A DNA stretch of 64,000 nt, from positions 85,447-149,446 of the forward strand of contig NZ_RWJX01000002.1 of NCBI RefSeq assembly GCF_004123805.1, read 5' to 3'. A model generated the notes under the pieces. That model saw nothing but the letters and a program-made list of their open reading frames with translations. It was not told the DNA's origin and made no database searches. The DNA comes from Cellulomonas endophytica (GTDB lineage: Bacteria > Actinomycetota > Actinomycetes > Actinomycetales > Cellulomonadaceae). Positions 17,218-29,011 of this stretch are shown piece after piece. The position numbers and the translations under genes are program-made. Numbering within the stretch: the stretch's first letter is position 1; every line of letters starts with the position of its first letter.

Positions 17218-17907
17218 TCAGGCCGAGAGGAAGCGGGCGTAGAACGCCCGGGGGTCCTCGGCCAGCGAGGCCTTCACCATCGCGCTCCAGTCGTCGTCGA
17301 CGACCTCGAGGTCCCCGGCCTCGACGGCGTCGAGCACCCGGCGGACGACGACGGCCGGGTCGGTCTTCGGACCGTCGACCCCCCGGGCCATGTCCGTGTC
17401 GGCCAACCCCAGGTGGACCGAGGTGACCTGCGTGCCCTGCCCGGCGAGCTCCAGGCGCAGCGCGTTGCTCATGTTCCAGTTCGCGGCCTTGGAGACCGCG
17501 TACGACCCGGTGCCCGGGAAGGCGAACCAGGACAGCGCCGAGGCGACGTTGACGACCGCCCCGCCGCCGTTCGCCGCGAGGACGGGTGCGAAGGCACGAA
17601 CCATCGCCAGTGTCCCCCAGAAGTTCACGTCCATGTCCGCCCGCACGCCCTCGAGGTCACCGAGCAGCGGCGTGCCGGTCGAGATGCCGGCGTTGTTGAT
17701 CAGGAGGTCGACGTCGCCGGCGAGCGCGGCAGCTGCGGCGACGGCGTCGGGGTCGGTGATGTCGAGGGCGACCGGCCGGGCGCCCGGCAGGTCGATCGTG
17801 CCCGGCTCGCGGGCGGCGGCGTAGACGGTCGTGCCCCGCGCGAGGAGCTCGAGGGCGAAGTGGCGGCCGAGGCCGCGGTTGGCGCCGGTGACGAGTGCAG
17901 TGGTCAT
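17218..17907 (-). CDS. Short-chain dehydrogenase/reductase (MerR-linked)
   Basis: SDR of 229 residues. Cofactor motif TGANRGLG near residue 7, LDITDPD for the adenine-binding Asp, INNAGIS near 80, catalytic Ser in NVASALSW and YAVSK about 13 residues later. The ATG has no ribosome site; instead a -10-like TAGCGT ends seven bases upstream, suggesting a leaderless message. The promoter spacer is 20 bases long, as expected for MerR-type activation, and the divergent gene encodes a MerR regulator. Likely acts on an aldehyde or ketone signalled by that regulator. Confidence 0.92.
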   Translation of the reverse strand: MTTALVTGANRGLGRHFALELLARGTTVYAAAREPGTIDLPGARPVALDITDPDAVAAAAALAGDVDLLINNAGISTGTPLLGDLEGVRADMDVNFWGTLAMVRAFAPVLAANGGGAVVNVASALSWFAFPGTGSYAVSKAANWNMSNALRLELAGQGTQVTSVHLGLADTDMARGVDGPKTDPAVVVRRVLDAVEAGDLEVVDDDWSAMVKASLAEDPRAFYARFLSA

Positions 17908-17914
17908 GTGCGGC

Positions 17915-17946
17915 ACGCTAGGACCTACCGTTGACGTCAGGGTCAA
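17915..17946 (-). promoter_or_regulatory. MerR-type promoter with long spacer
   Basis: On the minus strand TTGACC (17941-17946) and TAGCGT (17915-17920) are separated by 20 bases, the over-long spacing typical of MerR-activated promoters. Outer arms GACC/GGTC (17922-17944) and the palindrome TGACGTCA lie inside the spacer. Confidence 0.6.
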
Positions 17947-17973
17947 GTCCATCGCGATCGGTCGGGAGGTCGG

Positions 17974-18366
17974 GTGCGCATCGGTGAGGTCGCCGCACGG
18001 GCGGGCGTCAGCGTGCGGGCGCTGCGCTACTACGAGGAGCAGGGGCTGCTGGTCGCCGACCGCAGCGCGAGCGGGCAGCGCCACTACCCGCCGGAGGCCG
18101 TCGACCGGGTGCTCTTCATCCAGGCCCTCTACGCCGCCGGTCTCGGCAGCAGGGCCGTCCTGGGGATCCTGCCGTGCATGGAGCACGGCATCCTCACCGA
18201 CGAGATGCACGAGCGGCTGCTGGCCGAGCGGGATCGCGTGCAGGCACAGCTCGACGAGCTGACCGCGACGCGCGACAAGCTCGACGCCGTCATCCGCGCG
18301 GGGCAGGCGCACCGGCCCGGGCAGTCGGCCGGCACGGGCTCGGACGGACGCGCGGGAGCCGCCTGA
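17974..18366 (+). CDS. MerR-family transcriptional regulator
   Basis: Regulator of 130 residues. The N-terminal winged helix is canonical: MRIGEVAARAGVSVRALRYY, EEQGLLV and the wing RSASGQRHYPPEAVDRVLFI. Residues 75-110 form the dimerisation coiled coil (LLAERDRVQAQLDELTATR). The C-terminal tail of about 25 residues is Gly/Ala-rich. A single Cys in ILPCMEH is conserved in many redox- or metal-indifferent members, so the inducer is unclear. GTG start after GGGAGG. Divergent from the SDR whose promoter has MerR-type spacing. Confidence 0.93.
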   Translation: MRIGEVAARAGVSVRALRYYEEQGLLVADRSASGQRHYPPEAVDRVLFIQALYAAGLGSRAVLGILPCMEHGILTDEMHERLLAERDRVQAQLDELTATRDKLDAVIRAGQAHRPGQSAGTGSDGRAGAA

Positions 18367-18567
18367 GCCGCAGGACCGCCCACTGGTGGACGACGAGCCG
18401 CTCGTGCTGGGCGACTCCGCTCCACCCAGCGCTCGCCGACGAGCGGGCACCCCGAGCCCGCCCCGTTGGGCCGACCGGGTGACGATGCGGATCGCAGGTC
18501 ACCCCAGCGGTCCACAGATCCGCCGGGACCGCACCACGACGATCGGACCGATGCCACCATTTCGCCC

Positions 18568-19158
18568 GTGACGACGAAGGCCCGCACCGCGGCACGCCTG
18601 GCGGCGGCGGGCGCCGTCGCCCTGCTCCTCGCCGCCTGCGGCGACGACCCCGCCCCCATCGCGCTCCCGACGGTCACGAGCAACCCGTCCATGGCAAGCC
18701 CTGTCGCGACCGCGACAACCGTCCCGGTCCCAACACCGGTTCCCTCCCCGGTCGCGAGGGTGACGGACCCCTCGCCAGACGGAGCCATTGCAGCCGCCGT
18801 CTATTTCAGCGAGCTCTACGGCTATGCCGTCTCTACGGGAGACCTTGCGGCGTGGCGGGACGTGAGCGATCCCGAGTGCTCGTACTGCAAAGTCGTAGCA
18901 GAAGACGTCGAGGCGGGGGGTGACTATCGCTTTGAGGGCGGACAAACCAGGGTGCTGGAGGCCTCGCTTGTGGGCGTCAACAGTGCCCAAGATCACCTTG
19001 TCCACTTGATCATCGAACAAGATGCCTGGACCTCCACCGGAGTAGACGGATCCTCGAAAAGCGGCGAGCGGACGTCGATCAATGCCGACGCCCTGCTGCA
19101 CCACAACGGCTCCCAGTGGATTGTGCTCGAGTACGACGCTGTGAATTCTGCGGCATGA
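18568..19158 (+). CDS. DUF6318 family lipoprotein
   Basis: Secreted lipoprotein of about 196 residues. The signal peptide has lipobox LAAC near residue 24 and is followed by a Pro/Thr/Val-rich linker. The domain from about residue 75 contains AAVYFSELYGYAVSTGD and VSDPECSYCKV, the paired cysteines and aromatic start typical of DUF6318, a family with an NTF2-like appearance and unknown function. GTG start chosen; the upstream in-frame readings are unlike protein. From about 18780 onwards the GC content falls well below that of neighbours. It overlaps the next gene as ATGA. Confidence 0.82.
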   Translation: MTTKARTAARLAAAGAVALLLAACGDDPAPIALPTVTSNPSMASPVATATTVPVPTPVPSPVARVTDPSPDGAIAAAVYFSELYGYAVSTGDLAAWRDVSDPECSYCKVVAEDVEAGGDYRFEGGQTRVLEASLVGVNSAQDHLVHLIIEQDAWTSTGVDGSSKSGERTSINADALLHHNGSQWIVLEYDAVNSAA

Positions 19159-19979
19159 TTGAGGTTGTCGCCTTTCTCGCTTTGGCGGTTCTACCTTTCA
19201 CTCCCGAGGGAGCCATGGGCCGAAACGACGACAGGGCAACCGTTGACCTCTGGGATGCGCGTGATGTGTCCGCCGGAAAGACCGCATCACCGGTAACCAC
19301 CGGCCAAGGGACAACGGATCCAAACGAATATCTGAGAACTCACGCTTGCATCCGCACGTCCAATTTGACGCACAGCCCCGCTGAAATCCCCTGCTTTGAC
19401 GGTGAAGGGGTGCGCGCGCTGCCCGAGTGCGGTGATGGCGAACGCCCGCTCCTCCCGCTGTTCTCGCGGCCTCGTGAGTCCGTGGGCCGGTGGACATTCG
19501 TCGAGGGCGCGACTTGCGCAGCAGCGCCGGAGGCGGCGGCCGTGCCGACCGTCACCGAGGCGGAGTTCCGGCGGCTGCCGCTCCCCGCGCCCGGTGCGCG
19601 GGCGCAGCCGGCCGTCGGCGACCTGCTGGTGAACATGCCCGTCGTCCTGCTGGCCGAGCCGGCACCCACCACGCTGACCACAACCGTCCTCGGCACGCCC
19701 GTCGAGGTCGAGGCCACGCCGTCGAGCTGGACGTGGACCTTCTCCGACGGCTCGGCCCCGCTGACGACCACGAGCCCCGGCCGCCCCTGGCCGGCAGCCG
19801 ACGTCACCCGCACGTTCACGTCCGCGGGCCCGGTCGAGATCGCGTGCACCGTGACGTGGACGGGGCGCTACCGCGTCGCCGGCGCGGCGACGTGGAACCC
19901 GGTCGAGGGCACCGCCACGACGACCTCCACGCTGCCGGCCCGCACGGTCGTCGAGCGGCGGGCGCACCTCGTCGGCTGA
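19155..19979 (+). CDS. Secreted PKD-domain protein, partner of the DUF6318 lipoprotein
   Basis: Protein of about 274 residues, start set by the ATGA overlap with the DUF6318 gene. A hydrophobic N-terminus (VVAFLALAVLPF) could be a signal or anchor. The C-terminal half carries a PKD-like beta-sandwich: SSWTWTFSDGS is the signature and TRTFTSAGPVEI a later strand. The first third (to about 19400) has clearly lower GC than the rest and contains four Cys. The two genes look co-translated and probably make interacting surface proteins. Function unknown. Confidence 0.75.
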   Translation: MIEVVAFLALAVLPFTPEGAMGRNDDRATVDLWDARDVSAGKTASPVTTGQGTTDPNEYLRTHACIRTSNLTHSPAEIPCFDGEGVRALPECGDGERPLLPLFSRPRESVGRWTFVEGATCAAAPEAAAVPTVTEAEFRRLPLPAPGARAQPAVGDLLVNMPVVLLAEPAPTTLTTTVLGTPVEVEATPSSWTWTFSDGSAPLTTTSPGRPWPAADVTRTFTSAGPVEIACTVTWTGRYRVAGAATWNPVEGTATTTSTLPARTVVERRAHLVG

Positions 19980-20076
19980 ACGAGGGCCCGACCCGGCCCT
20001 CCTCCAGCCCTTCCCTGCGGCACCGCCGACCGGCCGCCGGAGGGCGACGGGTGACGACGTGGCGTAGACCGGGGGC

Positions 20077-20751
20077 ATGCCCGCTCCCTCCGCGCTGCTC
20101 CTCGACGCCGACGGCACGCTCGTCGACTCCACGTATCTCCACGCCCTGGCGTGGTCGCAGGCGCTGGCCGAGGCCGGCACGCCGGTCGAGACCTGGCGGC
20201 TGCACCGGCTCGTCGGGATGGGCGGCCCGATGCTGCTGCGCCGGGTGCTCGGCGACCGGGCCGAGGACGTGGAGGAGCGCGTGACCGCGCGGCACTCCGA
20301 GCTCGCGCTCGCCCTCGCGGACGTGCACATGCGCGCGCTGCCCGGGGCGCGGGACCTGCTCGCCGCCGTGCGCGAGCGCGGGGTGCGGACCGTCCTGGCC
20401 ACCACCGCCCCGGCGGACGAGCTGGAGAAGATCCGCGCGGCGCTCGACGCGGACGACCTCCTCGACGCGGTGACCTCGGGGGACGACGTCGAGGGCGCCA
20501 AGCCGCACCCGGACCTGGTGCAGGAGGCGCTCCGCCGGGTCGGCGTGGGCGCGGACCGCGCCCTCTACGTCGGGGACGCGACCTGGGACGTCGAGTCCTC
20601 GGGCCGCGCCGGGGTGCCGTGCCTCGGCGTCCTCACCGGCGGCATCAGCGAGGCCGAGCTCCGCGACGCCGGCGCCGTCGCGGTGTACTCGTCGGTCGCG
20701 GACCTGCTCGCGGGGCTGGACACCTCGCCCGTGGCGCGGCTCTGGGGCTGA
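20077..20751 (+). CDS. HAD-superfamily phosphatase (beta-phosphoglucomutase/Gph-like)
   Basis: Cytoplasmic phosphohydrolase of 224 residues. Motif I LLDADGTLVDS holds the nucleophile and acid Asp pair; motif II is TTAPADE (Thr); motif III is the Lys of GAKPHPD; motif IV is YVGDATWDVESSG. The helical cap between residues 20 and 90 is the class C1 type of phosphoglycolate-phosphatase-like enzymes. No ribosome site precedes the ATG; TAGACC lies six bases upstream, suggesting a leaderless message. Substrate undetermined. Confidence 0.92.
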   Translation: MPAPSALLLDADGTLVDSTYLHALAWSQALAEAGTPVETWRLHRLVGMGGPMLLRRVLGDRAEDVEERVTARHSELALALADVHMRALPGARDLLAAVRERGVRTVLATTAPADELEKIRAALDADDLLDAVTSGDDVEGAKPHPDLVQEALRRVGVGADRALYVGDATWDVESSGRAGVPCLGVLTGGISEAELRDAGAVAVYSSVADLLAGLDTSPVARLWG

Positions 20752-20785
20752 CCGGGTGGCCGCGCGAGGGCGCGGCAGGAGGGGC

Positions 20786-20830
20786 GGAGGGCGCCCTCCG
20801 GCGCCCTCCGGCGCTGTCCGGCGCGGTCCG
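20786..20830. repeat. 14-bp palindrome running into a 10-bp tandem repeat
   Basis: GGAGGGCGCCCTCC (20786-20799) is a perfect palindrome. It runs into four consecutive 10-base units GCGCNNTCCG (20791-20830: two GCGCCCTCCG, then GCGCTGTCCG and GCGCGGTCCG). It lies between convergent genes and may act as a terminator. Confidence 0.7.
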
Positions 20831-20925
20831 GCGCGCGCGGGGCGGGTCCGCCGCGGACCGGTGGCGCGCGCGGGGTGCACCTCTCGAGCGGCGACCCGCG
20901 ACGAGCCCGGCGGGCGGCCGCTCGC

Positions 20926-24630
<3,705 letters not shown>

Positions 24631-24684
24631 GCGGCCACCCTACGCAGCGGCGCCCGCACGACCGCCGTCGGCGCGGACAGCCAC

Positions 24685-26031
24685 TCAGACGCGCAGGGCC
24701 AGGTCGGCCACCGTCGCGGCTCCGCTCCCGTCGACCCGGCGCAGCGCGGCGTCGAGCCCGTCGGGGGCGTCGCGCAGGGCCGCGAGCGCGGTCCGCACCT
24801 CGGGGTCGGCGACGAGGGCCGCGGCGAGGACCCACGCCCCCGTGCCCTGGCCCGTGTCGGGGCCGGCGGCCGCCGCGAGCGCGTCCAGCGGGCGGGCGGC
24901 CAGGCCGACGGGGTCGACGAGGAGTGCCGCCGCCACCGGGACCGTGGGGCCGGCGTCGGGTGCCTCCGCCGCCGCGAGGAGCGCCTGCCGGGCGCGCTCG
25001 GCCTCCGGCTCGTCGCGCCCGCGCAGGTGCGCCGCGAGGTGCAGCACGAGGTCGGCCGCGGCCCCGCCGGACGCGGCGCCGGCCAGCGCGGTCGTCACGA
25101 GCTCGACGAGCACGCCCGCCGGCGGCCGCGCGCCAACCGCGACCAGGTGCGCCGGCCCGGGCGTGCCACCGGCCAGCGCCCGCAGCGCCAGGTCCCACCA
25201 GCCCTCGCTGCCGACGGGGTGCGCGTGGCAGGCCGCGGCGGCCTCGCCGGCCGTGAGCTCGTGCGCGTCGAGCCCGAGCGCCGCCGGCGGCAGCACGCCC
25301 AGGACCTGCGCCCGGCCGACCTGGGCGGCGAGCACCTCCGCGACGACCTGGGCCAGCGCGTCGCCGCCGGCGTTCGCGGCGCGGCGCACCTCGTCGACCA
25401 CCGCGTGCGAGTGCACCGTGCCGGCAAGCTCCAGCGCCGCCCGCAGCTGACCCAGCGTCCACTCCGGCGTGCTCGTGCGGGCGGCGTGGACGGTGAGCGC
25501 GAGCTGGGCGCGCAGCCGCTCGCCCGGCGCCGCCGTGGGTTCGCGGACGAGCGCGGTCAGCCGGGCGACGACGAGCTCGACCAGGGGCTTCGGCACACCG
25601 CCCGGCCCCGGCCCGGCGGCGCGCACGGCGAGCACGTGGTGCGCGTCGGGGCGCATCGCGACGTCCTCGGCGTTCTCGGGCACGGACAGCCAGCGCAGGA
25701 CCGGGGCCGGCACGGGGTCGGCGTGCGTGAGGAGGTAGACCACGGCGCCGGGGTCGGCCCGGTCGAGCAGGGCGGACGCCAGGGACGAGCGGGACGAGCG
25801 CCGCAGCGCGGTGTGCAGCGGCAGCGCCCGGTCGTAGGGGACGCGCGTGACGTCGAGGCCGTCGACGTGCTCGTCGACCGTCTCGGCGTCCGCGGACGGG
25901 TGGGTCTGCCAGACGGCGGTCGCGACCGGCCCGGGCAGCAGCGGGCCGAGCGCCCTCCACGTCTCGGGGTCCGTCGCGTCGTCGGACAGCAGCAGCGCGA
26001 CGAGCAGCGCGGAGGGCTCCATGGCGGACAT
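24685..26031 (-). CDS. Hypothetical Ala/Leu-rich helical protein
   Basis: Not recognised. About 448 residues, very rich in Ala, Leu, Val and Arg, with no signal peptide or membrane segment. Regularly spaced helices throughout (for example LVELVVARLTALVREP and DALAQVVAEVLAAQVGRAQVL) suggest an alpha-solenoid, possibly HEAT-like, that binds a partner. Two ATGs in frame (26031 and 26022) are possible; the longer is used because GGGGA lies upstream. It precedes the SNF2 gene on the same strand with a 54-base gap, so it may be co-transcribed and act with the helicase. That is inference. Confidence 0.65.
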   Translation of the reverse strand: MSAMEPSALLVALLLSDDATDPETWRALGPLLPGPVATAVWQTHPSADAETVDEHVDGLDVTRVPYDRALPLHTALRRSSRSSLASALLDRADPGAVVYLLTHADPVPAPVLRWLSVPENAEDVAMRPDAHHVLAVRAAGPGPGGVPKPLVELVVARLTALVREPTAAPGERLRAQLALTVHAARTSTPEWTLGQLRAALELAGTVHSHAVVDEVRRAANAGGDALAQVVAEVLAAQVGRAQVLGVLPPAALGLDAHELTAGEAAAACHAHPVGSEGWWDLALRALAGGTPGPAHLVAVGARPPAGVLVELVTTALAGAASGGAAADLVLHLAAHLRGRDEPEAERARQALLAAAEAPDAGPTVPVAAALLVDPVGLAARPLDALAAAAGPDTGQGTGAWVLAAALVADPEVRTALAALRDAPDGLDAALRRVDGSGAATVADLALRV

Positions 26032-26099
26032 TGTGCGTCCCCGACCTGCGGCGGGCACGGGGGAGCGCTTGCCCGGCGCCGCCCGACCGACCGGGCTCG

Positions 26100-27326
26100 T
26101 CACCCCTGCGGCGTCACCCGCAGCAGCCGGTCCCGGCCGTCGCCGTCGTCCGTCGTGAGGTACAGCGCGCCGTCGACGCCGAGCTGCGGCGTGCGCACCC
26201 GCCCGAGGACGTCCTCCAGCTCGGGCACCCGGAACTGCTCGAGGAGCGCGCCCTCGGCGTCGAGCCGCAGCGCCAGCACGCCCGTGCCCTTCTGCACCCC
26301 GAGCAGCAGCAGCCCGTCGTAGGCGCCCCAGTGCCCGCCCTCGAGGAACGTGATCCCGCTGACCGCGATGGTGGGGCCGCCCGAGTCCCACACCGCCTCG
26401 ACCGCGCCGGGGATCGCGGGGTCCGTCATGGGGACGCTCTCGTCGTACACCCCGCTGCCGACCGGGTCCCACCCGTAGTTGCCGCCGTCGACCGCGAGGT
26501 TCACCTCGTCGTCCACGCTGGAGCCCTGCTCGGCGGTGAACACCTGGTCCGTGCTGGGGCGCACGGCGATGCCCTGGACGTTGCGGTGCCCGGTCTGCAC
26601 GACGAGGGGCGAGGCCGCGGGGTCGTCGAGGGACGGGTTGGTGGGCCAGGCCCCGCCCGTGCGCGGGTCGACCCGCAGCAGCTTGCCGGCGGTGGTCGAC
26701 GGGTCCTGCGGGTTCGTCCCCACGGCGTTGTCCCCGGTCCCGACGAGCAGCGCGCCGGCCGGGTCGAACCGTAGCCGGCACCCGCCGTGCCGCCCCGACG
26801 CCTCGTTCACGGGGATGTCGGCGACGAGCGGGTCCGCCACCCGCTCCGCCGCCGACCAGTCCGCCGCGACCGTCCAGGCGACCACCTCGATGCCGGGCCC
26901 GTCGGCGGGACCGGCGTCCGCGACGCCCTGGCACGTGTAGAGGCGGCGGTTCTCGTCGAAGGCGGGGTCGAGGACGAGGCCCATGAGGCCGGTCTCGCCG
27001 CGCGCCCACAGGTCGTCGAGGTCGGCCGCGACCGGGACGACCGTGCCGTCGGGGCGCACCGCCGTGAAGCCGCCGGCCCGCTCGTCGACGAGGAGCGTGC
27101 CGTCCGGCGCCTGCGCCACGTCCCAGGGGTGGTCCAGCCCGTCGAGCACCGTCTCGACCCGCAGGGCCGGGACCGTCCCGGACGACGTGGTCGCCGACGG
27201 CGTCACCGTGCCGAGCGTGGCCCCGTCCGTCCGGACCGCGCCGTCCCCGCCCGGCGACGAGGTGCAGCCAGCGAGGAGCACGGCGGCCGCGACGAGCGGG
27301 ACGGCGAGGGCGGGGCGGCGGCGCAC
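26100..27326 (-). CDS. PQQ-dependent sugar dehydrogenase-like lipoprotein
   Basis: Secreted beta-propeller of 408 residues in the glucose/sorbosone (aldose sugar) dehydrogenase family. Lipobox LLAGC near residue 20, then a Ser/Thr linker. Family landmarks are LDHPWDVAQAPDGTLLVDERAG, GETGLMGLVLDPAFDENR, LRFDPAGALLVGTGDN, GHRNVQGIAVRP and TAEQGSSVDDEVN, in the normal order. The catalytic His position (GHRN) and the metal-site acids are kept. It would oxidise sugars outside the cell, if PQQ is available; no PQQ synthesis genes are in the window. GTG start. Confidence 0.9.
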   Translation of the reverse strand: MRRRPALAVPLVAAAVLLAGCTSSPGGDGAVRTDGATLGTVTPSATTSSGTVPALRVETVLDGLDHPWDVAQAPDGTLLVDERAGGFTAVRPDGTVVPVAADLDDLWARGETGLMGLVLDPAFDENRRLYTCQGVADAGPADGPGIEVVAWTVAADWSAAERVADPLVADIPVNEASGRHGGCRLRFDPAGALLVGTGDNAVGTNPQDPSTTAGKLLRVDPRTGGAWPTNPSLDDPAASPLVVQTGHRNVQGIAVRPSTDQVFTAEQGSSVDDEVNLAVDGGNYGWDPVGSGVYDESVPMTDPAIPGAVEAVWDSGGPTIAVSGITFLEGGHWGAYDGLLLLGVQKGTGVLALRLDAEGALLEQFRVPELEDVLGRVRTPQLGVDGALYLTTDDGDGRDRLLRVTPQG

Positions 27327-27447
27327 ACCTCATGGTCCCCCGCGTCCCTGTCCCCCGGGCGTGGCCGCACCGGCTCCGCTCTCAGATGCGGTCGGCGACG
27401 CCCCGCGCGGTCGGCGGCGCCCGCCCCGGGACCCTCGACGCCCTCGT

Positions 27448-27460
27448 TAGGCTCGCCCGC
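27448..27460 (+). promoter_or_regulatory. -10 element directly before the XRE-cupin start
   Basis: TAGGCT (27448-27453) is seven bases before the GTG, with no ribosome site, which fits a leaderless transcript. Confidence 0.5.
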
Positions 27461-28042
27461 GTGCCCGGGCCCGACGAGACGCAGCTCGAGATCGCCGCCC
27501 TCGGGGCCGCGCTCAAGGTCGAGCGGCGGCGGCAGGGGCTCTCGGTCAAGGAGCTCAGCGCGCGCTCGGGCGTGAGCTTCGGCCTCATCAGCGAGCTCGA
27601 GCGCGGCAAGGGCAACCCGAGCTTCTCGTCGCTGCACCGGCTTGCGCGCGCGCTGGAGGTGGCCCTGCCCCAGCTGCTCTCGCGGCTCGGCGGCGACGGC
27701 ATGGTCGTCCGGGCCGACGAGCGCCACCACCTCCCGGAGACGCCCGGCGCCGACGCCCCACCCGTGCGCGAGCTGCTCAGCCCCCGCATGCAGTCGAACC
27801 TGCAGGTCATCCGCTCGACGCTGCCCGTCGGCTTCACGAACGAGGGCCGCCCCTTCCGCCACCTGGGCACGGAGTCGGTGCTCGTCGAGCGCGGCCGCCT
27901 GCGGGTCGTCCACGGCGAGCGCGAGGTCGAGCTCGGCCCCGGCGACGCCATGACCTACGGCTGCTCCACCCCGCACTGGTGGGCCAACGCCCACGACGAC
28001 GTCACGGTCGTCCTCGGGTCCGTGACACCGCTGGAGACCTGA
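27461..28042 (+). CDS. XRE-family regulator with C-terminal cupin sensor domain
   Basis: Regulator of about 193 residues. The HTH spans about 20-75 (LKVERRRQGLSVKELSARSG, FGLISELERGKGNPSFSSLH). A cupin from about 100 to the end has ERGRLRVVHGEREVELGPGDAMTY and PHWWAN, a small-molecule sensor. I set the start at GTG 27461 because a -10-like hexamer ends seven bases upstream and because the longer frame would leave only five bases to the divergent dehydrogenase. Such regulators often control neighbouring amino-acid or peptide catabolism; here DUF1028 and an oligopeptide importer follow. Confidence 0.88.
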   Translation: MPGPDETQLEIAALGAALKVERRRQGLSVKELSARSGVSFGLISELERGKGNPSFSSLHRLARALEVALPQLLSRLGGDGMVVRADERHHLPETPGADAPPVRELLSPRMQSNLQVIRSTLPVGFTNEGRPFRHLGTESVLVERGRLRVVHGEREVELGPGDAMTYGCSTPHWWANAHDDVTVVLGSVTPLET

Positions 28043-28104
28043 GGGTCCGCCGTCGCCGGGCCCTCCGGGGGTCGCGCTCGTCGCGCCGCCCACCGCTCCG
28101 CTCG

Positions 28105-28854
28105 TCACGCCGGCGCGGCCACCGCACCCGGGAGCCGCAGGAGGCGGTCGAGCTCGTCGAGCGGGTCGAGGCCGTCGTCGACGCGCAGGTCGACGGCGAG
28201 CTGCGGCGGCCACGCGGCCGTCTCCTCCGTCCGCCCGACGAGGAGCCCCGCGCTCTGCCGCCCGCGCAGGTCGCCGCCGGCCCGCTCGCCGGCGCGGACG
28301 GCCGCGAGGAGGCGGTGGGCGAAGGCCTCCGCGGCCTCGCCGTCCGACGGGTCGCGCGTGGCCGCGCCGGGGTCGCCGGCGTGGTCCCGCCAGGTGGGGA
28401 AGCCCGCCCAGCCCGCGAGCATCGCGTCGAGGACGGGGGCGCCGGCGAGCAGGTTGCCCACGACCACCACGTCGGGCAGGACCAGGCCGCCGGCCCAGGA
28501 GCTGGTCCTCGCGCCGGTCCGGTGCGCGCCGCGGCCGTCGACGCCGAGCACGGCGACCTGGCGCAGCTCGGGCTCGTCGTCCCACTCCGGCACGCGCCCG
28601 ACGGCGACGGCGGGCTCGTCGCCCGCCTCCAGCGCCGCCAGCAGCCGGCCGCGCAGCCGGCGGTTCGTCCACGCCTGGCTCGCGACGACGCCCACGGACG
28701 GCTGCACCGCGAGCACGGAGTTGCCGACGGCGAGCGAGAAGCTGGCCGTCGCCCCGCCGACGAGGCCGGCCCGCCGGTCGACGGCGAGGATCGTGTAGGT
28801 CAGGGCGCGCTCCCGCCGGTCGGCCGCGCCGCCACCGGCACGGGAACCCGGCAT
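28105..28854 (-). CDS. DUF1028 family protein (Ntn-hydrolase-like fold)
   Basis: Protein of about 249 residues. From residue 18 it reads LTYTILAVDRRAGLVGGATAS, then VGNSVLAVQPSVGVVASQAWTN, matching the DUF1028 core; VVVGNLLAG near 120 is another conserved block. In other members the Thr/Ser after the initiator region is thought to be the nucleophile of an Ntn-like fold; here the equivalent is preceded by about 18 extra residues, so processing or a later start is possible. It is divergent from the peptide importer and convergent with the XRE-cupin gene, suggesting a shared role in peptide or amide breakdown. Confidence 0.82.
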   Translation of the reverse strand: MPGSRAGGGAADRRERALTYTILAVDRRAGLVGGATASFSLAVGNSVLAVQPSVGVVASQAWTNRRLRGRLLAALEAGDEPAVAVGRVPEWDDEPELRQVAVLGVDGRGAHRTGARTSSWAGGLVLPDVVVVGNLLAGAPVLDAMLAGWAGFPTWRDHAGDPGAATRDPSDGEAAEAFAHRLLAAVRAGERAGGDLRGRQSAGLLVGRTEETAAWPPQLAVDLRVDDGLDPLDELDRLLRLPGAVAAPA

Positions 28855-28923
28855 GTTGCAGTCCTGTTTCGACTCGCCGGGGTGGGTTGTCCGATTCTGC
28901 GGTCCGGGGCCATGCTGATGCAA

Positions 28924-28941
28924 CGATCACTGTGCTGATCG
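28924..28941. promoter_or_regulatory. Perfect dyad upstream of the peptide-importer operon
   Basis: CGATCA (28924-28929) and TGATCG (28936-28941) are exact inverted arms around six bases. It lies in the divergent region between the DUF1028 gene and the binding-protein gene. Candidate operator for the nearby XRE-cupin regulator. Confidence 0.5.
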
Positions 28942-29011
28942 AACGACCGAGACGGCGACGCTGCGACGAGGCGGCGCCGACGTCACCTCCGCCCGAACCA
29001 CCGGAGACCCC

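Noticed and set aside
27332..28042. Longer start for the XRE-cupin gene
   Set aside because: It would leave only five bases to the divergent dehydrogenase, adds Arg/Pro-rich residues unlike the family, and passes through the -10 at 27448-27453.
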